Shown here: positions 28,616 to 37,434 of the stretch, piece after piece
Layout of the letters: each line of letters starts with the position of its first letter
Numbering within the stretch: the stretch's first letter is position 1
Assembly (NCBI GenBank): GCA_905215695.1
Contig: CAJMQN010000009.1
Location: 17,011 to 81,010 of the forward strand
Length of the DNA stretch: 64,000 bases
DNA from: an uncultured bacterium
Lineage (GTDB): Bacteria > Bacillota > Clostridia > Christensenellales > HGM11417
Direction of reading: 5' to 3'
Notes under the pieces: model-generated
Databases searched by the model: none
What the model was told of the DNA's origin: nothing
The model's input: only the letters and a program-made list of their open reading frames with translations
Position numbers and translations under genes: made by a program

Positions 28616-31047
28616 AACTGCTCGTGTTTCGTGACGCGCAGAATCGCGTGTCCCTTCTTGAAGGGCTTTAAGCCCTTGCCCTTGCCGCCGCGCGCCTCAA
28701 TCGGGATATTCTCCGTATTGACTTTCTTCACGCCGTCGGCGTCCTCTACCGCCAAATCGTAGGGCATCGTCACATAGTTCGCGTACAGGATTTCGCCGTT
28801 GTCCTTGCCCACGTCCATGAATTTCACGCCCTTGCGGTAGCGGGAGAGCGGTTCGATTGCGGAAACCACGACACGCTTGCAATAGGATTTGTCCGTAATC
28901 GCAAACACCTCGCCCGCGTCCGACACCTGTCCCGCGAACACGCACCTGTCTCCCTCGCCGAGGGATACGCCGTGCACGCCGCCCGCGATTCTGCCCTGCT
29001 TGGGCAGGTCGTATTTGTCCGCGTTCAGGATATACCCCTTCTGCGTCATGAACACCATGGTCGTGTCCTCTTCGTCGGGTTCGATTCCGATGATTTCGTC
29101 CCCGTCCTTGAGCTTGCAGGTCGCAAAACTCGATTTCGTGACCGCGTATTCGGTGTAGTCCGTCTTTTTGACGTAACCGTCCTTGGTGAAAAACAAAAGA
29201 GAGCCTTTGGGCGGTTTCTCGGAGGCGACCTGAAAATACAGCACGCGCTCCTCGGGCTTTGCCTCGGGATAGAGCGCCGAGAGTTTCGCGCCCTTTTCCC
29301 GCCACTTGCACTCGGGGAGTTCCTTTACGTCTATCTTGTAGGCGTTTCCGAGGTTGGTATAGGCGAGTAACACCATGTTGTCCCGAGCGGTGATGACGCT
29401 CGTCGCAATCTCCTGCGCGGAGGCGTTGTCTGCGAGGTCGGTTTGGCTCATCGAATGGTTCTTCGAGGGCACGCGCTTGATTCCGCCGTCCGCGTTCACC
29501 GCGACCACAAAGGTCTGCACGGGCTTTTCGTCGTCGAAACTCTCCACGTTGATTTTCTTTTCCTCGCCCACCACCAACGTGCGGCGGTCGTCGCGATACC
29601 GCTTTTTGATGTCTTTCAGCTCGTCCTTGACAACTTCCATCTGCAACTTTTTGCTGTCGAGAATCGCTTTGAGACGCGCCATGAGTTCGCGCACTTCCGC
29701 AAGCTCCTTTTCGAGCTTGAACACCTCGAGGTTGGTCAGGCGGGCGAGACGCATGTCCAAAATCGCCTGCGCCTGCTTGTCCGACAGACTGAAACGCTCG
29801 CGCAGTTTCGCCCGCGCCTCGTTGGTATTCGCGGATTTCTTGATAATTTTTACGACTTCGTCGATGTTGCGCACCGCGATGACGAGCCCTTCCAATATAT
29901 GCTCCCGCGCCTTCGCCTCGTCGTAGTCGAATTTGGTGCGGCGGACGACGACCTCGCGCTGGAAATTCACGTATGCCGCGATGATGTCGAGCAAGCCCAT
30001 TTGCTGGGGCTTGCCCTCCGCAATCGCCACCATGTTGATGCCGAAGGTCGTGCGGAGTTCGGTATATTTCAAGAGCACGTCGAGAATCTTTTTGGGGTCG
30101 TAGTCCTTCTTCACCCGCACGACCGCGCGCATTCCGTTGCGGTCGGATTCGTCGATGATGTCGTAGATGCCCGAAAGGAGTTCCTTCTTGTCGTCCCGCA
30201 GTTTCAAAATCTTTTCGAGAAGGCGCGCCTTGTTGACCTGATACGGGAGTTCGGTGATGACGATGTCCTTTTTGTCGTTGTCGGCGGGTTCGATGCGGAT
30301 TTTGGCGCGCATCGTCACCTTGCCCCTGCCCGTCTCGTATGCCTGCGCGAGCTCTTCCCCCGCGATGAGGTAGCCGCCCGTCGGGAAGTCCGGACCTTTG
30401 ATAATCTTCATCATGTCCCGAAGTTTGATGCTCGGGTTCTCGATAAACGCGACTACGCCGTCGATGACTTCGCCGAGGTTGTGAGGCGGGATATTGGTCG
30501 CAAGTCCCACCGCGATGCCCGAGGAGCCGTTGACAAGGAGATTGGGGAAGTGCGCGGGCAGAAGGTCCGGCTCTTCCATGGTGTCGTCGAAGTTCAGGGA
30601 AAATTTGACCGTGTTCTTTTCGAGGTCGCGCAGAAGTTCAAGGGCGAGCGGGGTCATGCGCGCTTCCGTGTAGCGCATTGCCGCCGCGGGGTCGCCGTCC
30701 ACCGAGCCGTAGTTGCCGTGTCCGTCCACAAGGGGCATACGCATGTTGAAATTCTGCGCCATGCGCACCATTGCGTCGTAAATCGAGTAGTCGCCGTGCG
30801 GGTGATATTTACCGAGACAGTCGCCCACGATTCTCGCGCTCTTTCGGTACGGCTTGTCCGGAGTCGTGCCGAGTTCCATCATCGTGTAGAGGATTCTGCG
30901 CTGAACGGGTTTCAGTCCGTCCTCTACCCGAGGCAGGGCGCGATCCAATATGACGTGTTCCGCATAGGGGATCATCGAGGAGTGCAATACGTCGTCGAGC
31001 GCGCTTTCGATGATTCTCGAGCCGCCGATCTGCATCTGTTCTTCCAT
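28612..31047 (-). CDS. Type IIA DNA topoisomerase, subunit A (GyrA/ParC)
   Basis: This 811-residue protein contains the breakage-reunion domain with PVQRRILYTM near residue 48, HPHGDYSIYDAMVRMAQ near 82 and the catalytic tyrosine in AAMRYTEARMTPLA near 123. The C-terminal domain is built of beta-pinwheel blades such as VNADGGIKRV and FFTKDGYVKKT. The canonical GyrA box (QRRGGKG) is missing at the first blade. A related stretch, EARGGKGKGLK, occurs only near the C-terminus. That argues for a topoisomerase IV-like (ParC) activity or an atypical gyrase. It follows the B subunit by 12 bases. Confidence 0.93.
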   Translation of the reverse strand: MEEQMQIGGSRIIESALDDVLHSSMIPYAEHVILDRALPRVEDGLKPVQRRILYTMMELGTTPDKPYRKSARIVGDCLGKYHPHGDYSIYDAMVRMAQNFNMRMPLVDGHGNYGSVDGDPAAAMRYTEARMTPLALELLRDLEKNTVKFSLNFDDTMEEPDLLPAHFPNLLVNGSSGIAVGLATNIPPHNLGEVIDGVVAFIENPSIKLRDMMKIIKGPDFPTGGYLIAGEELAQAYETGRGKVTMRAKIRIEPADNDKKDIVITELPYQVNKARLLEKILKLRDDKKELLSGIYDIIDESDRNGMRAVVRVKKDYDPKKILDVLLKYTELRTTFGINMVAIAEGKPQQMGLLDIIAAYVNFQREVVVRRTKFDYDEAKAREHILEGLVIAVRNIDEVVKIIKKSANTNEARAKLRERFSLSDKQAQAILDMRLARLTNLEVFKLEKELAEVRELMARLKAILDSKKLQMEVVKDELKDIKKRYRDDRRTLVVGEEKKINVESFDDEKPVQTFVVAVNADGGIKRVPSKNHSMSQTDLADNASAQEIATSVITARDNMVLLAYTNLGNAYKIDVKELPECKWREKGAKLSALYPEAKPEERVLYFQVASEKPPKGSLLFFTKDGYVKKTDYTEYAVTKSSFATCKLKDGDEIIGIEPDEEDTTMVFMTQKGYILNADKYDLPKQGRIAGGVHGVSLGEGDRCVFAGQVSDAGEVFAITDKSYCKRVVVSAIEPLSRYRKGVKFMDVGKDNGEILYANYVTMPYDLAVEDADGVKKVNTENIPIEARGGKGKGLKPFKKGHAILRVTKHEQL

Positions 31048-31059
31048 TTCTCCCTCCTC

Positions 31060-33009
31060 TTACTTCAGTTCCCGAATGAGCCCGTCGTCCTTGTTGAAGT
31101 TCGCCCATTCCGAGATATATGCTTTGCGAGCTTCCACGCTGTCCCCCATCAGGATTGTGATGAGTTTCTCCGCTTCCGCCGCGTCCTCCATCGTCACGCG
31201 CATCAGACTGCGCGTCTCCGGGTTCAGCGTCGTCTCCCAAAGCTGTTCCGGGTTCATCTCCCCGAGTCCCTTGTAGCGTTGGAGCGTGTAGCCCTTGCCC
31301 ACCTCCGAGATAACGGTTTTCAGTTCGTTGTCGTCGTAGGCGTAGCGCACCATGTCGCGTTTCGCCACTTTATAGAGCGGGGGCAAGCCGATATAGACGT
31401 GACCCTCCGATATCAGTTCCTTCATGTAGCGGAAGAAGAAGGTCAGGAGAATCGCGCGGATATGCGCGCCGTCCTGATCCGCATCGGAGAGGATAATCAC
31501 TTTGTGATACTTCAGGTTGTCGAGGGTAAAATCCTCGCCGATCCCCGTGCCCAAGGCGCGGATAATCGTGCCGATTTCGTCGTTTTGGAGAACCTGATCG
31601 ATTCTCTTTTTCTCCGCGTTCAGGGGCTTGCCCTTCAGGGGCAGAATCGCCTGAAAGAAACGCTCGCGTCCCTGCTTTGCACTGCCGCCCGCGGAGTCGC
31701 CCTCGACGATGAACAGTTCGTTGCGCTCCGGTTTCTTGCCCGTACAGTTGGAAAGCTTGCCGACAAGCGTCGCGTTTTCGATGCTGTTCTTCTGGCGGGC
31801 AATCTCCTTCGCCTTGCGCGCGGATTCCCGCACACGCGCCGCGTCCACGCCCTTCTTGATTATCTTTTCGAGGACGGGAAGTCTCTTCTTGTCCGAAAAA
31901 TATTTCAGGAGCTGTTCGGAGACGATGCTCTCGACCTGCGACTTTGCCTCGGGGTTGCCGAGCTTGGTCTTGGTCTGTCCCTCGAACTGCACGTTCTTCA
32001 TCTTGATCGCGAGCACAACCGTCAGTCCCTCGCGGAAGTCGTCGCCGAGAAGGTTCGCGTCCTTCTCCTTCAAAAATCCGTTCGCGCGGGCGAGGTCGTT
32101 GAAGGTCTTGGTCAGGGCGACTTTAAAGCCCGTCTCGTGCGTGCCGCCTTCGCTCGTCGAAATGTTGTTCACGTACGAGAAAAAGCTCTCCGTGTAGCTG
32201 TCGTTGTGCTGCATTGCCGCCTCTAAGACGACTTTGTCCGTCTTGCCCTCGAGGTGAATCGGTTCGGGGTACAGCGGCTCTTTGTTCTCGTTTAAGTACG
32301 TGCAGAAGTCGTACAGTCCCCCGTCGTACTTGAACTCGCGGCGCACGGGGTCTTCCCCGCGGGCGTCGGTCAGCACGATTTTGATGCCCTTGTTCAGAAA
32401 GGCGAATTCGCGCAGGCGTTTGGAGATGATGTCCATCGAGAACACCACCGTCTCGAACAGGCGGTCGTCGGGCAGGAAGGTGACCTTTGTGCCCGTGTCC
32501 TTGGTCTTGCCGATCTGCGTTAAGGGCTTTTTGATGAGACCGGACTTGATCTGACCCGTCTTTTCATCCTTCGGGCTGTGGAACTCCGCCTCGTACATCT
32601 TGCCGTCCTTGTGCACCTCGACTTTCAGCCAACGGGACAGCGCGTTCGTGACCGACGCACCTACGCCGTGCAAGCCCCCCGAATAGCTGTAGTTCGCGTC
32701 CGAGAACTTGCCCCCCGCGTGCAACTGCGTAAAGACCACTTCGACGCCGGATATTTTCATCTGCGGGTGAATATCTACGGGGATTCCTCTGCCGTTGTCC
32801 GTCACCGTCGCCGAGCCGTCCTTGTTCAGCGTCACCGTGATCGTGTCGCCGTAGCCGTTGGCGAGTTCGTCCATGCCGTTGTCCACGATCTCCCACAGAA
32901 TATGGTGCAGACCCTTGACGCCCGTCGTGCCGATATACATGCCCGGACGCATACGGACAGCGTCCAGACCCTCGAGTATCTTGATGTCCCCCGCCTTATA
33001 TTCCGCCAT
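31060..33009 (-). CDS. Type IIA DNA topoisomerase, subunit B (GyrB/ParE)
   Basis: This 649-residue ATPase subunit shows the GHKL motifs DNGMDE near residue 43, DNGRGIPVDIHP near 72 and GGLHGVGASVTNALS near 110, and the Toprim motifs EGDSAGGSAKQGR near 430 and LSDADQDGAHIR near 505. It ends in the PLYK...RYKGLGEMNPEQLWETT segment. Length matches enzymes without the E. coli-specific insert. The strong AGAAGGAGAAGGG site and a TTGACA-type promoter precede it. Because the A subunit lacks a GyrA box, ParE is as likely as GyrB. Confidence 0.95.
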   Translation of the reverse strand: MAEYKAGDIKILEGLDAVRMRPGMYIGTTGVKGLHHILWEIVDNGMDELANGYGDTITVTLNKDGSATVTDNGRGIPVDIHPQMKISGVEVVFTQLHAGGKFSDANYSYSGGLHGVGASVTNALSRWLKVEVHKDGKMYEAEFHSPKDEKTGQIKSGLIKKPLTQIGKTKDTGTKVTFLPDDRLFETVVFSMDIISKRLREFAFLNKGIKIVLTDARGEDPVRREFKYDGGLYDFCTYLNENKEPLYPEPIHLEGKTDKVVLEAAMQHNDSYTESFFSYVNNISTSEGGTHETGFKVALTKTFNDLARANGFLKEKDANLLGDDFREGLTVVLAIKMKNVQFEGQTKTKLGNPEAKSQVESIVSEQLLKYFSDKKRLPVLEKIIKKGVDAARVRESARKAKEIARQKNSIENATLVGKLSNCTGKKPERNELFIVEGDSAGGSAKQGRERFFQAILPLKGKPLNAEKKRIDQVLQNDEIGTIIRALGTGIGEDFTLDNLKYHKVIILSDADQDGAHIRAILLTFFFRYMKELISEGHVYIGLPPLYKVAKRDMVRYAYDDNELKTVISEVGKGYTLQRYKGLGEMNPEQLWETTLNPETRSLMRVTMEDAAEAEKLITILMGDSVEARKAYISEWANFNKDDGLIRELK

Positions 33010-33045
33010 TCCCTTCTCCTTCTGTAAAGTTTTCCCAATCGCTAT

Positions 33046-33075
33046 ATTTTATCATAAAAGTGCCTTTCCTGTCAA
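33046..33075 (-). promoter_or_regulatory. Promoter of the topoisomerase transcript
   Basis: On the minus strand TTGACA, 18 bases and TAAAAT precede the subunit B gene by about 40 bases. The divergent small gene on the plus strand starts at 33120. Confidence 0.7.
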
Positions 33076-33119
33076 ATAATCAACTTACAGACCCCATTTT
33101 ATACAAGGAGGAAATTTTG

Positions 33120-33242
33120 ATGAATTCCAAACGGCTCGCCAAGATGGTCCGCGACGAAATGACGAGCGAATATGACCCCGCGGGCGCTTACACCGGACAG
33201 CCCAAGGGCGAAACCCCCACCCGCGACGTCGATGACGACTGA
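33120..33242 (+). CDS. Small acidic protein of unknown function
   Basis: This 40-residue protein starts MNSKRLAKMVRDEM and ends in a GQPKGETPTRDVDDD-like acidic tail. It has a very good GGAGGAAATTTTG site before the ATG at 33120, which is the reason I treat it as real despite its size. There is no membrane segment or cysteine. The head is helical and basic and the tail disordered and acidic. Function unknown. Confidence 0.55.
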   Translation: MNSKRLAKMVRDEMTSEYDPAGAYTGQPKGETPTRDVDDD

Positions 33243-33292
33243 CCTTTCGCAAATCTTTGCGGATTTGCCGCAAACGTACTCCGATTTTTCTC

Positions 33293-33321
33293 TTTCCATT
33301 TCTATCAATAGATGATATAAT
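33293..33321 (+). promoter_or_regulatory. Promoter of the UroD-like gene
   Basis: TTTCCA, 17 bases and TATAAT lie about 25 bases upstream of the start codon. Confidence 0.6.
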
Positions 33322-33346
33322 GGGAGAAAAAACTGTGAGGTGTGAT

Positions 33347-34390
33347 ATGGAATTTCAGCCCGACTACCGCAATCTTGTGGACGCGGCGTACAACCGCGAA
33401 CCCAAACGCGTTCCCCTTTACGACCACGTTGTCTCCGATAAGGTCATCGAACAGCTTACGGGCAGGAGTTTCCGGCACCTGTTCGACGCCGACAATTCCG
33501 CTTACTTCCGCGAGTTCTGCGATTTCTTTCGGCAGAGCGGGTACGACGGCGTGCCTTTCGAGGTCTGTATCACCGAAATTCTGCCCTTCGGCGGCGCGCT
33601 CGCGCACCCGCAGGCGGGGCACATTCAGGACAGGGAAACCTTTCTCCGCTATCCTTTCGACGAGGTTCCCGCGCTCTATATCCAAAGAGCACAGCCAAGG
33701 TTCGACGCGCTCCGCGACAATCTGCCGCAGGGCATGAAGGCTTACGGCGGCGTCGGGAACGGCGTTTTCGAGATCGCGCAGGACCTCTGCGGATATGAGA
33801 CGCTCTGTATCCTCTCCTTCGAGGACCCCGAAACCTATGCCGAACTCTTTGTCAAAATCGGGGACATGATGGAGAAAATTTGGGACTGGTTCCTCAATCG
33901 GTACCGCGAGGACTTCTGCGTCATGCGGTTCGGCGACGACCTCGGTTACAAGTCCAATACCATGCTCTCCTATGAGGACATTCGGACGCATATCATTCCG
34001 CAGTACAGACGCATCATCCGAAAAGTTCACGACGCGGGGCGCCCCTTTCTTCTGCACAGCTGCGGCTGTATCTTCGAGGTCATGGAGGACCTCATCGGCG
34101 CGGGTATCGACGCGAAACACTCCAACGAGGACCAAATCGCACCCTTCTCCGCTTGGGTGGAAAAGTACGGCGACAGAATCGGGAACTTCGGCGGCATCGA
34201 CACCGACCACATTGTGCGCATGACCGACGAGGAACTCGTCTCCCTCGTCACCGATCTCTATAACAGCTTTTCCAAAGGACACGGCGGTTTCGCAATCGGG
34301 AGCGGGAATTCCATTCCCGATTACGTCAATCCCCAAAAATATCGGCTCATGACCGAGACCGTGAGAAAGCTCCGCGGAGATTACAGATAA
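33347..34390 (+). CDS. Uroporphyrinogen decarboxylase family protein (cobamide-dependent methyltransferase type)
   Basis: This 347-residue protein belongs to the UroD superfamily. It has the TIM-barrel signatures FGDDLGYKSNTMLS near residue 191, HSCGCIFEVMEDLIGAGIDAKHSNE near 242 and GGIDTDHIVRMT near 284. In Clostridia such proteins are mostly corrinoid-dependent methyltransferases (MtaA/MtbA-like) that use a zinc site formed by His, Cys and Cys. The HSCGC stretch matches such a site. True UroD enzymes of heme synthesis differ at the N-terminus. The ATG at 33347 with a GAGG site is favoured. No corrinoid protein gene is adjacent, so the methyl donor is unknown. Confidence 0.82.
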   Translation: MEFQPDYRNLVDAAYNREPKRVPLYDHVVSDKVIEQLTGRSFRHLFDADNSAYFREFCDFFRQSGYDGVPFEVCITEILPFGGALAHPQAGHIQDRETFLRYPFDEVPALYIQRAQPRFDALRDNLPQGMKAYGGVGNGVFEIAQDLCGYETLCILSFEDPETYAELFVKIGDMMEKIWDWFLNRYREDFCVMRFGDDLGYKSNTMLSYEDIRTHIIPQYRRIIRKVHDAGRPFLLHSCGCIFEVMEDLIGAGIDAKHSNEDQIAPFSAWVEKYGDRIGNFGGIDTDHIVRMTDEELVSLVTDLYNSFSKGHGGFAIGSGNSIPDYVNPQKYRLMTETVRKLRGDYR

Positions 34391-34403
34391 TTTGAACGGA
34401 AAA

Positions 34404-34436
34404 GGACGGCACGAAAATCGTGCCGTCCCTTTTTTA
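34404..34436 (+). terminator. Terminator after the UroD-like gene
   Basis: GGACGGCACGA and TCGTGCCGTCC form an 11-base stem with an AAA loop, followed by a T-run. Confidence 0.9.
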
Positions 34437-36923
34437 TACGCCCATATTGATGATATACTCGATAATTGTGACGATGTTGAAATCGCCGAGCTTTTTGCCG
34501 CCGCCCATATCCTTGTTCAATTTTTCACGCGTGATGGACGAACCGAGCAGACCCGCATCGCAGAGGTCATACAGCGTCGATTCGCTTACCGCGTCCGATA
34601 CCGCCTGCGGGACGTCCTTCAGTTTGGTGTCCCCGCCGATGAGCGAGAGCGCACCCGAAGTCTGCGCGCCGAAAAAGTCCTCGATCGTCAAAGCGTTCAC
34701 CGCCGTGTTGATGTCAGCCACCGAATAGTCCGACTCCACGGGCACAAGCGCCGCAATCTGCTCCTGCGACAGGCTCTCCTCCGTGTAGGAGGAAGTGTCC
34801 GCGGAATAGACATAATACTTGCCGTTTGCGAAATAGATTTCGGTCAAATCCGACGCGCTCCTATGGTAGGTGTCCGCGGAGTAGGTCTTTCCTTCTACCG
34901 TGATTTCCGTCTGCTTTAAGACGTTCGCGAGCTTGTGCAGAATGTCCCCTTCCGCTGCGCCCGAGGCAAGATCCTTCAGTTTGAACTTGTCGAGCGTCAG
35001 TTCGGTCGAAAGGTCGCCGACGTGCGTGTCCGCAAAGCTCTCGAGCATGCCCGGCACTTTGCCGTCCAACACGTCCGAAAGCGTCAGGAGATTCATTGCG
35101 TCGTTGACCTTGGAGACAGGATAGGACAGCGTCACGTATTCCGATTCGACAAAGGTTTCCGCGTACACCGTATAGACGCCTTTTTGACGGATATAGACCT
35201 TCTGACCGATGACGTAGTACGCCGTCGTCTTATCCACCCTGCCGTCCGCCTTTTTGCGGCGGTACAGGCTCGCCGTCCCATTCACCTCGGGCACGCCTTC
35301 CGCCGCCGACTGCGAAATTTCGACCTGTCCGTGTTGGCTCGCGAGTTTTCCGAGAATGCCCGTCGCGTTCTCCCCCGCAATGTCCTCGAGGAAGATATTG
35401 TCCGCGGTCAGTTTGTCCCCGATTTCGCCGATTTTTACCTCCGCAAACGCCGCGAGCACCCCTGTCGGCTCTTCGCCGAGCACGTCCGTAAGGGTCAGTC
35501 CGTCCACAGCGTCCTGAATGTCCGCGACCGTGTAGGACACGATTTCGAGCGCGGATTCGTCCGCCACTTCAAAGGGCGCGTACGCACTGCCGTCATAGCT
35601 GTAATAGACGTCCCCCACCTTGAAGAGGTCGGTCTCCCCCAAACGGTAGGTCTGCGCCGCCTGCGCGGGGGTAGTCGGGTCGTTGTCCTCGTCGATTTCC
35701 TTACTGCCCGGTATCGCGTGCCCGAGTTTCCACAACAGGTCTGTCTCCGCTGTGCCCGACGGCACGATGTCCGAGAGATAGATTTTGTCCACGCCGATGG
35801 TGTTCAGCTCGTTCATCTTGATGTCCGCGAGCGAACGGAAGGCGTCGGGGAGCTGGTCACCCAAAAGTTCGCCAAGGGTCAGGCTGTCAATCGAAGAGCC
35901 GAGTTTGGCGACGGGCCACAGCTTGGGGCGGAGCGCTTCCCCCGAAAACTCGTAGGCGGCGTTGTCCTCCTTCAAAAATTTGTCCGCGATCGCGTCGTAG
36001 GTGAGCGTCTCACCGCCCGCGGCATCCGTAAAGAGCAGGCTGCCCGCGGCGTTCGTCTGCAATTTTCCCTCCGAGACCTTGGGAAGCACCGCGTAACCCG
36101 AGAGGTCAACGGGCGCGGAGGTGTCCGACACGGCATAGAAATCGCCGTCCGCAAAGACAATCGGTTTCTTCTTGTCCTCGCCCACGAAGAGCGGGTTGCC
36201 GCCGTTGTCCGTCTCCTGCTGGGAGGCGATGGATTTCAGCATGTCGTTTTCAAATTCAATCCCCATTGCGGAGAGGTCGCGCAGGGAGAGGTCTTCCGCC
36301 ATGTTCTGCACCCCCGTCGTCTCGCCGAGAAGGGTGTAGTCCTTGAGCATCCAAATGATTTTTTCCGTGTTCGCCTCGTCCGTCACGTTCAAAAGCGTTC
36401 CGATGGGAACTTCGGAGAGGATTCCCTCCAATCCCTTGCCGCCGTTCTGACCCAAGAGGTCGTCAACCGTATAATGTTTCAGCGCGGCGATGGTCGTCGG
36501 GAGTTCGGTCGTCCCCATCATCTCCATAATCTCTTCGAGATTCAGGGTCGAGGTAACCGCATTCAGCATCGCGGGAAAATCCGTCATCTTGCAGTCCCGA
36601 ATCGCCTCTTTGACACGGGTGATGTTCATGCCCCCGATTTCGTCGGGCAGAGTGATTCCGTAACTGCTCTCGAGCGTGCCGATGGTGATGTCGCCGCTGT
36701 TTCCCACGACCTGCCCCACAAGGTTGATAAGGTCCTTTAAGGGGAGTTCCTTGAACTCGTCGTTGCCGATGGGCACTTCGGTCTTGATCCAACTCTCCAC
36801 CGTCTTGATGTTGAGTTTATAGTACGCGAGCACGCCCCCGCCCACCACGAGCAGAATGAGACTCAAAAATCCCACCAAAAATCCAAAAATAAAATTGCCG
36901 CAACCGCCGCGTCTTCTCGACAT
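34434..36923 (-). CDS. Large membrane-anchored protein with internal repeats
   Basis: This 829-residue protein has a basic N-terminus (MSRRRGGCG), one membrane helix at about residues 9-35 (FIFGFLVGFLSLILLVVGG) and a long extracytoplasmic region. At least four or five degenerate repeats of about 65 residues occur at roughly 145-190, 341-405, 467-535, 605-670 and 737-790. The consensus is AV..LTL.DVLG...G.L..FA...IG.L...LT.D.I.L.DI......ILxKLA. Between them lie beta-rich linkers such as FADGDFYAVSDTSA and YYVIGQKVYIRQKGVYTVY. The start at 36923 is preferred because the only earlier ATG lies inside the -10 box. I recognise no family; a surface scaffold or lipid-handling role is possible. It has a divergent promoter region shared with the 37.06 kb gene. 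Confidence 0.75.
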   Translation of the reverse strand: MSRRRGGCGNFIFGFLVGFLSLILLVVGGGVLAYYKLNIKTVESWIKTEVPIGNDEFKELPLKDLINLVGQVVGNSGDITIGTLESSYGITLPDEIGGMNITRVKEAIRDCKMTDFPAMLNAVTSTLNLEEIMEMMGTTELPTTIAALKHYTVDDLLGQNGGKGLEGILSEVPIGTLLNVTDEANTEKIIWMLKDYTLLGETTGVQNMAEDLSLRDLSAMGIEFENDMLKSIASQQETDNGGNPLFVGEDKKKPIVFADGDFYAVSDTSAPVDLSGYAVLPKVSEGKLQTNAAGSLLFTDAAGGETLTYDAIADKFLKEDNAAYEFSGEALRPKLWPVAKLGSSIDSLTLGELLGDQLPDAFRSLADIKMNELNTIGVDKIYLSDIVPSGTAETDLLWKLGHAIPGSKEIDEDNDPTTPAQAAQTYRLGETDLFKVGDVYYSYDGSAYAPFEVADESALEIVSYTVADIQDAVDGLTLTDVLGEEPTGVLAAFAEVKIGEIGDKLTADNIFLEDIAGENATGILGKLASQHGQVEISQSAAEGVPEVNGTASLYRRKKADGRVDKTTAYYVIGQKVYIRQKGVYTVYAETFVESEYVTLSYPVSKVNDAMNLLTLSDVLDGKVPGMLESFADTHVGDLSTELTLDKFKLKDLASGAAEGDILHKLANVLKQTEITVEGKTYSADTYHRSASDLTEIYFANGKYYVYSADTSSYTEESLSQEQIAALVPVESDYSVADINTAVNALTIEDFFGAQTSGALSLIGGDTKLKDVPQAVSDAVSESTLYDLCDAGLLGSSITREKLNKDMGGGKKLGDFNIVTIIEYIINMGV

Positions 36924-36954
36924 ATCGGATACCTTCTTCACTTTCTTTGTTTCC

Positions 36955-36984
36955 ATTCTACCACGAATCGCAAACCTTTTGCAA
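36955..36984 (-). promoter_or_regulatory. Promoter of the repeat-containing membrane protein
   Basis: On the minus strand TTGCAA, 18 bases and TAGAAT lie immediately upstream. The first ATG lies inside this -10 box, which supports the start at 36923 preceded by AAGAAGG. Confidence 0.7.
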
Positions 36985-37000
36985 CCGTTTCAACATTTTA

Positions 37001-37029
37001 TTGACTTTTTCGCGCAGAATGGATATAAT
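37001..37029 (+). promoter_or_regulatory. Promoter of the small membrane protein at 37.06 kb
   Basis: TTGACT, exactly 17 bases and TATAAT are followed by a TTAAGGAG ribosome binding site and the ATG at 37060. Confidence 0.85.
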
Positions 37030-37059
37030 AGGAAAAGGAGTGTTAAGGAGATTTTCGCC

Positions 37060-37383
37060 ATGGGCTTTCGAAAATATAATTTTTTTAAAAAGTTTTTGGA
37101 CTTTCTGACGGGCTTTGCCGCCTTTCTCACAGTCCTTCTCATCCTCTTCAATCTCGTCTGCGCGAGATTCGGATTTCTCGAGGGAAGCACGGCGCTCGAA
37201 ATCTGCGCCAAGGTTCAGCACTATATCGTCCCCTCCCTCGTTCTTCTCGCGGGGCTGGAGTGGTTCGCGACTAAAAATTGGTTCTTTCTCATCCTCTATA
37301 TCCTCATTGCCGCGGTCGCGGCGATTTGGATGTTTCAGCCCGAGTGGATCGACGCCTTCCTCAATCTGTTTAAAAAAGGATAA
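37060..37383 (+). CDS. Small integral membrane protein
   Basis: This 107-residue protein has three or so membrane helices (DFLTGFAAFLTVLLILFNLV, YIVPSLVLLAGLEWFA, WFFLILYILIAAVAAIWMF), a basic N-terminus (MGFRKYNFFKK) and a basic C-terminus (NLFKKG). It has a strong promoter and ribosome binding site and is single-gene. I recognise no family. Confidence 0.7.
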   Translation: MGFRKYNFFKKFLDFLTGFAAFLTVLLILFNLVCARFGFLEGSTALEICAKVQHYIVPSLVLLAGLEWFATKNWFFLILYILIAAVAAIWMFQPEWIDAFLNLFKKG

Positions 37384-37387
37384 ACAA

Positions 37388-37434
37388 TGTATAAAAAAAA
37401 CGCCGCGCTAAATTTGCGCGGCGTTTTCTCTATT
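37388..37434. terminator. Bidirectional terminator
   Basis: AACGCCGCGC and GCGCGGCGTT form a 10-base stem with T-runs on both strands. It ends the small membrane protein gene and the convergent tex gene. The arms are nearly the same as in the terminator at 2.94 kb. Confidence 0.85.

Noticed and set aside
29443..32226. A long open frame of more than 900 codons on the plus strand opposite the topoisomerase genes
   Set aside because: It lies antisense to two well-conserved genes and its translation is Arg/Val/His-rich without any family pattern; it is a shadow of high-G+C coding sequence.
34935..36740. A 601-codon plus-strand open frame within the repeat-containing membrane protein gene
   Set aside because: The opposite strand has a promoter, a start, a membrane helix and protein-level repeats; the plus frame has none of these.
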